Notes: a model not told the origin generated them from the sequence alone. A stretch of DNA of 64,000 bases from JAABPW01 sp037132275 (GCA_037132275.1 JBAXPK010000001.1:1-64000), one strand, 5' to 3'. Shown: positions 18,360 to 27,058, numbered from the stretch's first letter. Translations and numbers: made by a program.

Positions 18360-19036
18360 TGCACATTATGGAAGGGTATTTACCGTTTGCCCATGCGGCC
18401 GGATGGTGGGTAGTTTCCCTGCCGTTTATGGCGGCGGGTGTTCGCTCACTCAAACGCATCGTCCGGGAAACCCCCTCGGCACGGGCTCTACTGGGCACCT
18501 CCAGCGCATTCGTTTTTGTCCTATCGGCCCTGAAACTGCCATCGGTCACAGGAAGTTGCTCCCACCCAACCGGAACCGGATTCGGCGCGATCCTGTTCGG
18601 GCCATCGGTCATGGCGGTGCTGGGTTCCATTGTCCTGCTGTTTCAGGCCCTGTTGCTGGCCCACGGAGGCCTCACCACGCTGGGGGCGAATGCCTTTTCC
18701 ATGGCCATCGTCGGCCCCTGGGTGGCGTACGGTCTCTTTCACGGACTGCGCCGGTGCGGCGCGTCGTTCTCATTGACTGTCTTTCTGGCAACGACCCTGG
18801 GCGACCTCATGACGTATGTGTGCACCTCCGCCCAACTCGCATTGGCTTTCCCTGATACCACAAGCGGATTCATCGGCGCATTCGTAAAATTTCTAGTCAT
18901 ATTCGCTGTGACCCAGATTCCTATCGCTGTGGCCGAGGGATTGGTAACGGTCGTCCTGATGAATGCACTGAAGTCCTATAATCTTAAAGAACTGCAGGGA
19001 CTTCATGTGCTGCCCTCGCAAGGACTCGACCCATGA
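18359..19036 (+). CDS. cbiM: Cobalt ECF transporter substrate-binding subunit CbiM
   Basis: 225-residue membrane protein of the CbiMNQO energy-coupling-factor cobalt importer. It begins directly with MHIMEGYLPF, the conserved N-terminus whose His residues ligate Co2+. VTGSCSHPTGTGFGAILFGP and LAHGGLTTLGANAFSMAIVGP are family signatures. About six membrane segments follow. The gene is coupled to CbiX (TGATG) and CbiN (ATGA). Confidence 0.95.
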   Translation: MHIMEGYLPFAHAAGWWVVSLPFMAAGVRSLKRIVRETPSARALLGTSSAFVFVLSALKLPSVTGSCSHPTGTGFGAILFGPSVMAVLGSIVLLFQALLLAHGGLTTLGANAFSMAIVGPWVAYGLFHGLRRCGASFSLTVFLATTLGDLMTYVCTSAQLALAFPDTTSGFIGAFVKFLVIFAVTQIPIAVAEGLVTVVLMNALKSYNLKELQGLHVLPSQGLDP

Positions 19037-19314
19037 AAACCACCCTCATCATTCTCGCCATCGTTTTTCTGGTAAGCCTGCCGTTGGTCTTGCATCGACC
19101 CAAGGCTGGCACGGAGTCCTTTGGTGGTGCAGATGACAAGGCCCGGGCGGAAGTGGAACGTATGCATCCGGATTACAAGCCATGGGTTCAGCCGCTTTGG
19201 AATCCGCCCAGCGGCGAGATTGCCACCCTACTCTTTTCACTCCAGGCGGCTATTGGCGCGGGAGCCATCGGCTATTACCTGGGTTATCTCAAGGGACGGG
19301 GAAAGAAAGACTAG
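19033..19314 (+). CDS. cbiN: Cobalt ECF transporter component CbiN
   Basis: 93-residue CbiN with two membrane helices (about 4-21 and 66-86) and a short periplasmic loop ending in PLWNPPSGEIATLLFSLQAA, the family hallmark. It loads Co2+ into CbiM. It overlaps the CbiM stop by four bases. Confidence 0.92.
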   Translation: MKTTLIILAIVFLVSLPLVLHRPKAGTESFGGADDKARAEVERMHPDYKPWVQPLWNPPSGEIATLLFSLQAAIGAGAIGYYLGYLKGRGKKD

Positions 19315-19315
19315 C

Positions 19316-20074
19316 ATGGTTCATTTAATGGATTGTTATGCCTACACCAGCCGGTGGCGACTTCGTCATCCGGCGGAAAAGGCGGCTTTCGCCGGAGGCC
19401 TGCTCCTGCTGAGCTTCTTCATGCCCCTTTCAGGTTTACTGATAATCCTACTGATGGTCAGTCTTGTAGCCTTGCTTGGCGCGCGTATCCCCTATGCACT
19501 TTATGGACGAGTGATGGCCATTCCCATGGCGTTCATCCTAATCGGAGCCTCATCGCTGCTGGTTACCCTGTCCTTTCATTCCGGCCTGATTCACTTCGGC
19601 TTAACAAACGATGGAGTTATCCCAGCCATTCGATTGGTGGCGCGCGCTATGGCCGCCGCTTCATGTTTGATTTTCTTTTCACTCACCACCCCCACGGCTG
19701 ACTGGATGCCGCTGCTCCGGAAGTTTTATGTGCCAACGGTAGTCGTGGATCTGATGATGATGACCTACCGGCACTTATTCGTATTTGCCGAACGCCTGTC
19801 CACACTCCAGCAGGCTCAGGCTGCGCGGCTTGGCAACCTCACCTTCAAGAGCCGGATACGCACCACAGGCTTGATCGGGGCCAACTTGTTCATCCGGTCA
19901 CTGGATCGTGCCCGACGCATCGAACTCGGCATGGAGGCGCGCTGCTATAATGGCGAGATTCCCTGCCTGCCATTTGAGCGAAAACCATCCCTGCCGATTA
20001 TCATCGGTGTGCTTATTCTCTGCCTTGTCATTGCCTGGATCGGATTCCTAACCAAGAGGTGGCCTTATGCCTGA
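19316..20074 (+). CDS. cbiQ: Cobalt ECF transporter transmembrane subunit CbiQ
   Basis: 252-residue EcfT/CbiQ protein that couples the ATPase to the substrate-binding unit. It has five or so membrane segments (LLLLSFFMPLSGLLIILLM and others). The cytoplasmic coupling helices contain ERLSTLQQAQAARLG and RSLDRARRIELGMEARCY, matching the conserved Ala-Arg-Gly-type motifs of EcfT. The start ATG 19316 follows the CbiN stop by one base; an upstream in-frame ATG at 19121 lies inside CbiN and is unlikely. It overlaps CbiO by eight bases. Confidence 0.9.
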   Translation: MVHLMDCYAYTSRWRLRHPAEKAAFAGGLLLLSFFMPLSGLLIILLMVSLVALLGARIPYALYGRVMAIPMAFILIGASSLLVTLSFHSGLIHFGLTNDGVIPAIRLVARAMAAASCLIFFSLTTPTADWMPLLRKFYVPTVVVDLMMMTYRHLFVFAERLSTLQQAQAARLGNLTFKSRIRTTGLIGANLFIRSLDRARRIELGMEARCYNGEIPCLPFERKPSLPIIIGVLILCLVIAWIGFLTKRWPYA

Positions 20075-20888
20075 CTGTATTCTAGAAGCCCGTGATCTTC
20101 ACTATCGCTACCCCTGCGGGAAAGTGGCCTTAAGGGGTCTGAACCTGCGCGTTACCGCCGGGCGGAAACTGGCCGTTCTGGGAGCGAACGGTTCAGGCAA
20201 GACCACGCTTTTCCTGTGCTTGAACGGCACCTATAAACCCACGGCAGGCTCCGTTTATATCAAGGGGCAACTTGCAGGCTATTCTCGGACTGACCTCCTT
20301 TCTTGGCGAAAACAGGTCGGACTCGTGTTTCAGGATCCGGACGACCAGATCGTTGGCGGCACGGTGATTCAGGACATCGCCTTCGGCCCCTTGAATCTGG
20401 GACATTCCCACGAGGCAGCGCGTCGGATTGCCATGGAAACCATGAACCAGATCGGAATTTCTGATTTTGCCGATCGCCCCGCTCATGAGCTCAGTCATGG
20501 GGAACGGAAAATCATCGCGATGGCCGGCATCTTGGCCATGAAACCGACACTAGTGATTCTGGACGAACCGACTGCGGGACTGGATCCTACCTGGACGGAG
20601 AAGATCATGGAGATGCTGAACGCGATTCATCAAAACGGCACCACAGTCGTACTCAGTACCCACAACATGGATTTCGCCTACGAGTGGGCCGACGAAGCGG
20701 TTATCTTGGCGAAAGGAGCCACCCAATGCGTCGGCCCCGTCGGCGAGGTGCTGGCGCAAGATGAAGCGATGCGCAACGCCCAACTCTACCCGCCATTGTT
20801 ACTTCTGACTGCGCGTTATCTCGGTCTGACCGGTGATGGCACCCCGCCCCGATCCCGCCAGCAACTCCTGGGCCGTCTTTCAGGCTAG
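20067..20888 (+). CDS. cbiO: Cobalt ECF transporter ATP-binding subunit CbiO
   Basis: 273-residue ABC ATPase that powers cobalt uptake. Walker A GANGSGKTT, Q-loop LVFQDPDDQI, signature LSHGERK, Walker B VILDEPTAGLDP and switch STHNMDFAYEWADEAVIL are all present. It is the last gene of the riboswitch-controlled operon. About 80 non-coding bases follow before the glycosyltransferase gene, without an obvious terminator. Confidence 0.95.
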   Translation: MPDCILEARDLHYRYPCGKVALRGLNLRVTAGRKLAVLGANGSGKTTLFLCLNGTYKPTAGSVYIKGQLAGYSRTDLLSWRKQVGLVFQDPDDQIVGGTVIQDIAFGPLNLGHSHEAARRIAMETMNQIGISDFADRPAHELSHGERKIIAMAGILAMKPTLVILDEPTAGLDPTWTEKIMEMLNAIHQNGTTVVLSTHNMDFAYEWADEAVILAKGATQCVGPVGEVLAQDEAMRNAQLYPPLLLLTARYLGLTGDGTPPRSRQQLLGRLSG

Positions 20889-20965
20889 GCTGATCTCCTT
20901 TTTATCCGTGGCATGCAAGCCAAACTGTGCTACATATCCGCCTTCATAAAGGATGAGGAAACGCT

Positions 20966-21964
20966 ATGACAGATATTTCCGTGGTCGTTCCTATATTTAA
21001 CGAGGGGGAAAGCGTGGAGCTGCTTGTTTCCCGTCTCCATGACGCCTTGATGGCCACCGGCCGCTCGTACGAAATCGTACTGGTGGATGACGGAAGCAAG
21101 GATAATTCATGGGCAAAAATGGTGGACCTTTCCAAACGTTATCCCGGCCTCCATCTGATCCAATTCCGGCGCAACTTCGGCCAGACGGCGGCCATGAGCG
21201 CCGGCTTCAACGAGTCGCGCGGACAGGTCATCATCACGATTGATGCCGACCTGCAAAATGACCCTTCCGACATCGCCAAACTGCTGGCGGAGATTGACAA
21301 GGGGTTCGATGTGGTTAGCGGCTGGCGCCGGGACCGGAAGGACACCTTTATCAATCGGCGCCTCCCCTCGATCATCGCCAATGGGTTAATCAGCAAGATC
21401 ACGGGGGTGAACCTTCACGATTACGGGTGCACCCTGAAGGCCTATCGCCGTGAAATCGTACAAAATATCCAACTCTACGGCGAACTGCACCGCTTTATCC
21501 CGGCACTGGCTAGCTGGGTAGGAGGTCAGATTTCCGAGGTTGTCGTAAGCCACCATGCCCGTCAGTTCGGAACCTCCAAGTACGGTATCGGGCGCACGTT
21601 CCGCGTCATCCTGGATCTGGTCACGGTTAAATTCCTGATGCGTTACAGTACCCGCCCGATCCATATTTTCGGGAAATGGGGCATGATTTCCGGCGCCCTT
21701 GGCATCATGATGCTTCTCTTCATGGCGGCCGCCAACCTATCGAGCGCCCTTTTTGGAACCGAGTTCTGTTCCGAGCTCATTAAGCGCCCGTTCTGGGTCA
21801 TCACCCCGTTCATGCTCATATTTTTCGGATTCCAGTTTGTATCCATCGGCCTGCTGGCCGAACTTCAGATCCGTACCTATCATGAAGCGCAGCAGAAACC
21901 GATCTACGTCATCCGCGAAACCGTTGAACCCGCCGATATTCCCAAAGGTCCCCAGAAATCTTGA
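20966..21964 (+). CDS. Family 2 membrane glycosyltransferase (DPM1/GtrB-like)
   Basis: 332 residues. The N-terminal GT-A domain has ISVVVPIFNEGESVELLV, EIVLVDDGSKDNSW (metal and nucleotide-sugar binding), TIDADLQNDPSDI (DxD) and DYGCTLKAYRREI. Two C-terminal membrane helices lie near residues 236-255 and 268-292. This architecture matches polyprenyl-phosphate glycosyltransferases such as GtrB/ArnC, which load a sugar onto undecaprenyl phosphate at the inner membrane. The sugar is unknown. GAGGAAA precedes the ATG. Its stop overlaps the region of the next gene's start. Confidence 0.85.
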   Translation: MTDISVVVPIFNEGESVELLVSRLHDALMATGRSYEIVLVDDGSKDNSWAKMVDLSKRYPGLHLIQFRRNFGQTAAMSAGFNESRGQVIITIDADLQNDPSDIAKLLAEIDKGFDVVSGWRRDRKDTFINRRLPSIIANGLISKITGVNLHDYGCTLKAYRREIVQNIQLYGELHRFIPALASWVGGQISEVVVSHHARQFGTSKYGIGRTFRVILDLVTVKFLMRYSTRPIHIFGKWGMISGALGIMMLLFMAAANLSSALFGTEFCSELIKRPFWVITPFMLIFFGFQFVSIGLLAELQIRTYHEAQQKPIYVIRETVEPADIPKGPQKS

Positions 21965-21969
21965 CGGAT

Positions 21970-22818
21970 ATGTCCAGCGATTCGCTTTTAATTGAATCCG
22001 CCTCTTCGCAGGCGACCGTTATTGTGGGGCTGATCTATGCCGTATTGTTGTTGGGGGGGACGCTGACCGCTATCACCCTGATCATACGAACCACACGAAT
22101 TCCGGCGGCCTGGCCCGTGCGGATCGAATGGCTGCGGTCAAGACCATGGACTTGGCGGGAAGGGATGGCCTTGATCGGCATGGTCGGGCTGCTGATTGGA
22201 GCCTCCTGGGCGATTGCCTCGCTCCTCAAGCATCCTCGCGAAGGCACACTGTTGATCATGCAGGGACTTACCCTGGACTTGGCCGGCATTGGGGGCATTG
22301 CCTGGCTCCTTCAGCTTCGTGGTTGGCGCTGGTCTGAGGCGTTCGGCCTCAGCGCCTTGACCCGGCGAATCCTCAAGCAAGGGTTTTTCTTTTACATCAC
22401 CTTGATTCCTTTCATACTCGTGAGCTCCATGATTTACCAAGGAATTCTGGCGGCCAATGGATACCCACCCAACCTTCAGGAAATTGCGTTATTGCTGTCC
22501 GGCGATTATCCCCTGTGGATGCGGATCGTCATGGTTTTCTTCGCCACAGCCGTCGCCCCTTTTTTCGAGGAATGTCTTTTCCGGGGAGTGTTGCTTCCTT
22601 TGGCGGTACGAAGATTCGGACTTGGCGCCGGCATATTTCTGTCTTCGCTTCTTTTCGCCTCGATTCATTTTCACCTTCCATCTCTCATCCCGCTCCTGGT
22701 GGCGGCGGCCGGGTTTTCGTTAGCCTACCTATATTCACAATCCCTGTGGGTGCCCATCATTATGCATGGGATATTCAACGGGGTGAATCTTGCCTTGCTT
22801 CTTGTCATACGCCATTAG
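21970..22818 (+). CDS. CPBP-family intramembrane metalloprotease
   Basis: 282-residue polytopic membrane protein of the CPBP (Rce1/Abi-type) glutamic protease family. The three conserved motifs are present in the C-terminal half: FFEECLFRGVLL (EExxxR), LFASIHFHLPSLI (FxxxH) and IIMHGIFNGVNL (HxxxN). Family members cut or modify membrane proteins and peptides; the target here is unknown. The start is the ATG at 21970, since the earlier TTG at 21961 lies within the upstream stop region. It is followed after 12 bases by mtnA. Confidence 0.85.
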   Translation: MSSDSLLIESASSQATVIVGLIYAVLLLGGTLTAITLIIRTTRIPAAWPVRIEWLRSRPWTWREGMALIGMVGLLIGASWAIASLLKHPREGTLLIMQGLTLDLAGIGGIAWLLQLRGWRWSEAFGLSALTRRILKQGFFFYITLIPFILVSSMIYQGILAANGYPPNLQEIALLLSGDYPLWMRIVMVFFATAVAPFFEECLFRGVLLPLAVRRFGLGAGIFLSSLLFASIHFHLPSLIPLLVAAAGFSLAYLYSQSLWVPIIMHGIFNGVNLALLLVIRH

Positions 22819-22830
22819 ACGGAGAACCCT

Positions 22831-23877
22831 ATGTCACTTCGAACCATTGATTGGAATCCCGACACGTCATCCAGCCTGCTACCGGGCACGGTGGTGATGG
22901 TGGATCAAACCCGCCTCCCGGGTGAACTGGTCTATCTTCGCACCCGGGATGTGCACGAAATCTGGCAGGCCATCAAAACCCTTCAGGTTCGCGGCGCCCC
23001 AGCCATCGGGATTGCCGCCGCCATGGGGGTCGCCACAGCCATTCAAGCCCAGTCCGCCACCACCCCGGAATTGGTTGACACCGCCCGGCAGGCGGCAGAT
23101 TATCTAGCGACCTCACGCCCGACAGCCGTCAACCTGTTTTGGGCTCTTGATCGGATGCGTGCGGTGATCCATGCCTCCGATTCAATGGCCCCTTCAGACT
23201 TCAAGGCTCGCCTCATCCGCGAAGCGATCCTGATCCGGGATGAGGATGCCGCCATGTGCCGGGCCATCGGAAAACATGGAGCCACCCTTCTCAAGCATGG
23301 CGATACCGTGTTGACGCATTGCAATGCCGGGGGACTGGCCACCGCCGAGTATGGCACAGCCCTCGCCCCCATTTATGTGGCTCTTGAGCAGCAGAAGCAC
23401 ATTCTGGTCTACGCTGACGAAACCCGCCCGCTTCTTCAGGGATCACGGTTGACCGCCTGGGAGCTGATGCGGGCCGGGGTGGATGTCATCCTGATTTGCG
23501 ACAACATGGCGGCCCACGTTATGAAAACCAAAGGCATCAATGCGGTGATGGTTGGAGCCGATCGAATTGCCGCCAATGGAGACACCGCCAACAAAATCGG
23601 AACCTATGGTCTCGCCGTACTCGCCAAAGCACACGGCATCCCCTTCTATGTGTTGGCCCCCAGTTCCACATTTGACCTTTCGCTGACAACTGGGGATGCT
23701 ATTCCGATTGAAGAGAGAGCGCCCGAGGAAATCACGATGGGATTCGGACGCCGCACGGCGCCGGAAGGAGTCAAAACCTACTCACCTGCATTCGATGTCA
23801 CACCAGCCGAATTCATTACGGCTATTATTTGCGAAAAGGGAATCCTCTATCCCCCTTATTTTCGCATTAATGCCTGA
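22831..23877 (+). CDS. mtnA: Methylthioribose-1-phosphate isomerase
   Basis: 348-residue MtnA, an eIF2B-like aldose-ketose isomerase. It converts 5-methylthioribose 1-phosphate (or 5-deoxyribose 1-phosphate) to the ribulose form in nucleoside salvage. RGAPAIGIAAAMG, the catalytic-cysteine block LTHCNAGGLAT, DETRPLLQGSRLTAWEL and GADRIAANGDTANKIGTY are all present. The length is typical. The 3' end overlaps the convergent kinase gene by 22 bases. No other methionine-salvage gene is nearby. Confidence 0.95.
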   Translation: MSLRTIDWNPDTSSSLLPGTVVMVDQTRLPGELVYLRTRDVHEIWQAIKTLQVRGAPAIGIAAAMGVATAIQAQSATTPELVDTARQAADYLATSRPTAVNLFWALDRMRAVIHASDSMAPSDFKARLIREAILIRDEDAAMCRAIGKHGATLLKHGDTVLTHCNAGGLATAEYGTALAPIYVALEQQKHILVYADETRPLLQGSRLTAWELMRAGVDVILICDNMAAHVMKTKGINAVMVGADRIAANGDTANKIGTYGLAVLAKAHGIPFYVLAPSSTFDLSLTTGDAIPIEERAPEEITMGFGRRTAPEGVKTYSPAFDVTPAEFITAIICEKGILYPPYFRINA

Positions 23878-26012
23878 CCGCAGAGACTTTGAAACGTCAA
23901 AATCAGATCGGCATTCGTCTCGGAAAACGGGGAATTGCCATAGGTCACAAGATACCCATTCATGTTTCGATCCACCAACCGGGCTGTTTCGGGACTCATT
24001 CGGAGACTTTCGATGGCCGTTTTCCAGACATTAAAATCATATTGTCCCGGCTCAATTCCAGCCATTTTCATCAGGCCGGAAAAGGCTATGAACGCCGGGT
24101 CGTCCTGCATGGCGGCGTCAATCGCGGCCTTCACGGCAGCGGCTTGAGCGATAGCGGCCTGAGAGGTGGCGGCCACCGCAGCCGCTTCGGCCTGCAACCG
24201 GCCGATTAGTAAGGCCCCCAAGGCCGGGTCTGTGCGGGCCAGCAACGTCCCCGCCTCCTCGGCTTTCCCTTCATTATAGGCCGCCACACCCCGCACCAGA
24301 TAGACTTCGGGAAGTTCAAGAGAAAACAGCCGTGCCTGACGCTCCGCAGGGGTAAGATCCTCCATCCTGATATAAATCTGAGCAGCGTCATCCAGGGTTT
24401 GGACTACCAGCTTCCGATCCCGAATCCCCAGCAAACGCCCTGTCAGAGGGGTCCCGCGAACCAACCGGAGGGTGACATTATTCCCGACGTTCGTTGAGAA
24501 CGTCTGAAGAACTTTATCATTCAAGGAACCCGTATCCTCCAGGATGTGATGAATCGCCGTGACTTCATCCCGGTGCGGCCCGAGTTTCTCATCCGCCAGG
24601 GCAGCATCAGCAATCTGATGCGCCGCTGAATATTTACCCAGAAAAACGCAGGAGGTGACGTTACTCTCAAAGCCTTTCCAACACGCAGCCGCCTGCTCGC
24701 TCTCATCCCGCGCCGCCTTCAATTGCTTCAAGGACTTCGCGAGGGTCAGCCGGTTCGAAAAAGTCTCAGAGGACCAGCGCCCGGTATAATTTTCGAGCCA
24801 GAGAATTCCCTCAGTCAGATTCCCCTCCGCACAGTACTTATCCGCAGTACGCTTGATCTGATCATTCTCCCTGGCAATCTCACGCCCATAATTGAGAGGC
24901 TTATTAACCACATGAACCCTCTCTCCAGCCGGAACGCTCGCATTGGTAACACCCGCCTGCGGAAGAAATTTAACCGGTGAATGCTTGACTGAAACAGGCG
25001 CTTGAAATAACCACCACAAGCCCGCCACCGCGAAGGCCGAGATCACGGCACCCAACATCCAAAAGGGACTTGGCCGACTCGCCGCCGGCGGCTTACTGCC
25101 GTGATCTTTCTCCTCGGACCCCGCATTCTCCACCTTACGTCGCCTCATGGTGCTGGCGCCTTCCGCCGGCATTTCAGTGGACGGCATCCACCCTTTCCTA
25201 ATCCGGTGGACTTCTTTCACGACAACATCCCAGTCCTTCAGGCGATGGTCACGATCCTTAACCAGCATCCGTTCAATCAAGGCGCACACAGAGCCCGGGA
25301 GGTCCGGAATGATATCCCGCGGATCAGGAATCTGGGAAGTCACCTGGGCGTCCATCGCTTCACTGTCCGGCAGTTGCTTGAACGGACGAACCCCCGTAAC
25401 CATCTGGTACAGGCAGCATCCCAGCGCATAGATGTCCGTCCTGCAGTCCAGCGGTGTCATGCCCATCACCTGTTCTGGCGAAATATAGCCGGGAGTTCCC
25501 GTGACTTCATTGGGGGCCTGGGGGGAAGCCTTGGTATCCTTGGTCAGCGACAAGCCGAGATCAGCCACCTTAATGGAACCATCCTGATCCACCATGATGT
25601 TCTCAGGCTTAATGTCACAGTGGATTAATCCCGCCGTACGCCAGGCATATTGGAGCGCCAAGGCCACATGCTCAGTCACCACCAGGGCATCTTTGTAGGA
25701 GAGATTCTTTTTCCGCAAGATCCATTGCCCGACGTTGTACCCGTCGACAAATTCCATCACTAGGAAAGAGATACCGTTCTGCTCGCTTGCATCATAGATA
25801 TGAACAATGCCGGAATGTTTCAATTTCGCGGCCGTTCGTGCCTCTTGGAGAATCTGCTGGATGCACTCGGGATCGTGACTTAAGCGGGCAGGCAGTAGCT
25901 TGATGGCCACAAGCCGGTCAAGGGAGAGCTGCCGGGCTTTCCAAACCTGCCCCATGCCCCCTTCGCCGATTTTTTCAATCAGCGTGAATCCGGTTAAGGA
26001 GAATTCGCTCAT
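23856..26012 (-). CDS. Transmembrane Ser/Thr protein kinase (PknB-like)
   Basis: 718 residues. The cytoplasmic kinase domain (about 8-270) has glycine loop IGEGGMGQVW (15-24), Lys38 in VAIKLL and an activation segment GTPGYISPEQ. The catalytic loop reads HCDIKPEN (131-138) rather than HRDLKPEN, and DFG is DLG (151-153); the Asp and Asn are kept, so activity is likely. One membrane helix (about 317-336) leads to a large C-terminal part with helical, Ala-rich repeats, probably periplasmic. Substrates are unknown. It lies just downstream of coaC and the small membrane gene. Confidence 0.9.
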   Translation of the reverse strand: MSEFSLTGFTLIEKIGEGGMGQVWKARQLSLDRLVAIKLLPARLSHDPECIQQILQEARTAAKLKHSGIVHIYDASEQNGISFLVMEFVDGYNVGQWILRKKNLSYKDALVVTEHVALALQYAWRTAGLIHCDIKPENIMVDQDGSIKVADLGLSLTKDTKASPQAPNEVTGTPGYISPEQVMGMTPLDCRTDIYALGCCLYQMVTGVRPFKQLPDSEAMDAQVTSQIPDPRDIIPDLPGSVCALIERMLVKDRDHRLKDWDVVVKEVHRIRKGWMPSTEMPAEGASTMRRRKVENAGSEEKDHGSKPPAASRPSPFWMLGAVISAFAVAGLWWLFQAPVSVKHSPVKFLPQAGVTNASVPAGERVHVVNKPLNYGREIARENDQIKRTADKYCAEGNLTEGILWLENYTGRWSSETFSNRLTLAKSLKQLKAARDESEQAAACWKGFESNVTSCVFLGKYSAAHQIADAALADEKLGPHRDEVTAIHHILEDTGSLNDKVLQTFSTNVGNNVTLRLVRGTPLTGRLLGIRDRKLVVQTLDDAAQIYIRMEDLTPAERQARLFSLELPEVYLVRGVAAYNEGKAEEAGTLLARTDPALGALLIGRLQAEAAAVAATSQAAIAQAAAVKAAIDAAMQDDPAFIAFSGLMKMAGIEPGQYDFNVWKTAIESLRMSPETARLVDRNMNGYLVTYGNSPFSETNADLILTFQSLCGQALMRK

Positions 26013-26034
26013 GTGATGCCAAAACGATCGCCTC

Positions 26035-26211
26035 TCACTTCAAAAGAACGCCTATGGTTACGCCAAGCGCTGTAAAACAGAGATAAACCAGTGACGCTGC
26101 GGGCTTGATATCTGTTACCACTAAATCTACGGGGGCGCTCCCCTTGGTGAAAATCATGACTACCACTGACAAGGCAATCAAAAGCAGGGCTATCAATACG
26201 TTTTTGTTCAT
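26035..26211 (-). CDS. Small two-helix membrane protein, 58 residues
   Basis: Short reading frame whose ATG overlaps the coaC stop codon as ATGA (26208-26211). It encodes a hydrophobic helix (VLIALLLIALSVVVMIF), a short polar loop (TKGSAPVDLVVTDIKP) and a second helix (LVYLCFTALGVTIGVLL) before the stop at 26035. The gene fills the gap between coaC and the kinase exactly, which supports it being real. No family is recognised. Confidence 0.6.
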   Translation of the reverse strand: MNKNVLIALLLIALSVVVMIFTKGSAPVDLVVTDIKPAASLVYLCFTALGVTIGVLLK

Positions 26212-26798
26212 GGCTTGACTCCTTTTTTTATAACCGGTTTTCTCAATACAGTCCCGACAACGGCTAGAATATCCTCGAGATCTGCCAGACGCCCCTGCCC
26301 CTCCCGTCCACAGGCAAGTTCGCCGGATCCAACCTCAACGAAGGTCACGCCCCGAGATTGAAGGAGCGCCACATTGGCAACAGTCGCCGGATGAGACCAC
26401 ATGTTGTCATTCATGGCGGGCGCGATGACCACGGGGGCCTTTGTGGCAAGCGCGGTACAAGTCAGAAGATCATCCGCCAACCCTTGCGCAATTTTGGCAA
26501 TGACATTGGCGGTACAGGGGGCAATCAGCAAGAGGTCGGCCCGGTCGGCATACGTGATGTGTTCAGGGTGCCATCCATCCGTTTCATCAAAAAGACCGAT
26601 TCCCACAGGATTCCGGGACAACGTTTGAAACGTGAGCATGGTTACAAATTTCGCCGCCGAAGCCGTCATCACAACAGAAACATCCCAGTTCTTCCTCTGC
26701 ATCAGACGAATCAATTCAGCCGCCTTGTAGGCCGCGATCGAGCCCGTCACACCGAGAACAATATTCAGTTTCCTTTTCGGTATAATCCTTGCTTCCAT
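26208..26798 (-). CDS. coaC: Phosphopantothenoylcysteine decarboxylase-type flavoprotein
   Basis: 196-residue HFCD-family flavoprotein. It corresponds to the N-terminal (decarboxylase) half of Dfp/CoaBC, which makes 4'-phosphopantetheine with FMN. GVTGSIAAYKAAELI, PAMNDNMWSHPA (the PAMNxxMW catalytic motif) and SGELACGREGQGR (the substrate-clamp cysteine) are present. The CoaB synthetase half is absent and would have to be encoded elsewhere. The gene starts about 75 bases after the end of a candidate structured RNA. Confidence 0.88.
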   Translation of the reverse strand: MEARIIPKRKLNIVLGVTGSIAAYKAAELIRLMQRKNWDVSVVMTASAAKFVTMLTFQTLSRNPVGIGLFDETDGWHPEHITYADRADLLLIAPCTANVIAKIAQGLADDLLTCTALATKAPVVIAPAMNDNMWSHPATVANVALLQSRGVTFVEVGSGELACGREGQGRLADLEDILAVVGTVLRKPVIKKGVKP

Positions 26799-26871
26799 AC
26801 GTAGAGGGGAAGCCTGCCAGTTTCATGGCTTTTTGTCAATTTACCGTACAGGACCGTTTTATTACACCATC

Positions 26872-27023
26872 CCATAAAATAATTGAGCGGCACCTGCGAA
26901 TTGCTTTCGCCCGATGCCGCTCTTTCGTCGGGAAGACTTTCTTTCTGGGTCAGCGTTGGTAGTCCATCTTTCTACTTGGCCGGAAGCCGGCCTTGGCTTA
27001 GCTGAACCCTTGTCTCTTCCCAC
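26872..27023 (-). ncRNA. Candidate structured RNA / leader upstream of coaC
   Basis: The stretch 26799-27156 has no convincing gene. On the minus strand a transcript starting near 27023 would fold into nested helices. GGGAAGA (27021-27015) pairs with UCUUCCC (26936-26930), and GGGUUCAGC (27009-27001) with GCUGACCC (26954-26947). Those helices enclose two hairpins: GGCCGG/CCGGCC (26978-26992) and GUAG/CUAC (26959-26975). A further hairpin, GAGCGGCA/UGCCGCUC (26885-26922), is followed by AAUUAUUUU. It matches no RNA family I recognise (not B12, TPP, SAM, 6S or SRP). It may be an independent small RNA or an attenuator for coaC. Confidence 0.5.
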
Positions 27024-27029
27024 ACCCAA

Positions 27030-27058
27030 ATTATACCGCTATCCGACTCTGCTGTATA
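27030..27058 (-). promoter_or_regulatory. Sigma-70-type promoter for the candidate RNA
   Basis: On the minus strand, TATACA (27058-27053) and a perfect TATAAT (27035-27030) are 17 bases apart. The expected start, near 27023, falls two bases before the first helix of the candidate RNA. Confidence 0.6.
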
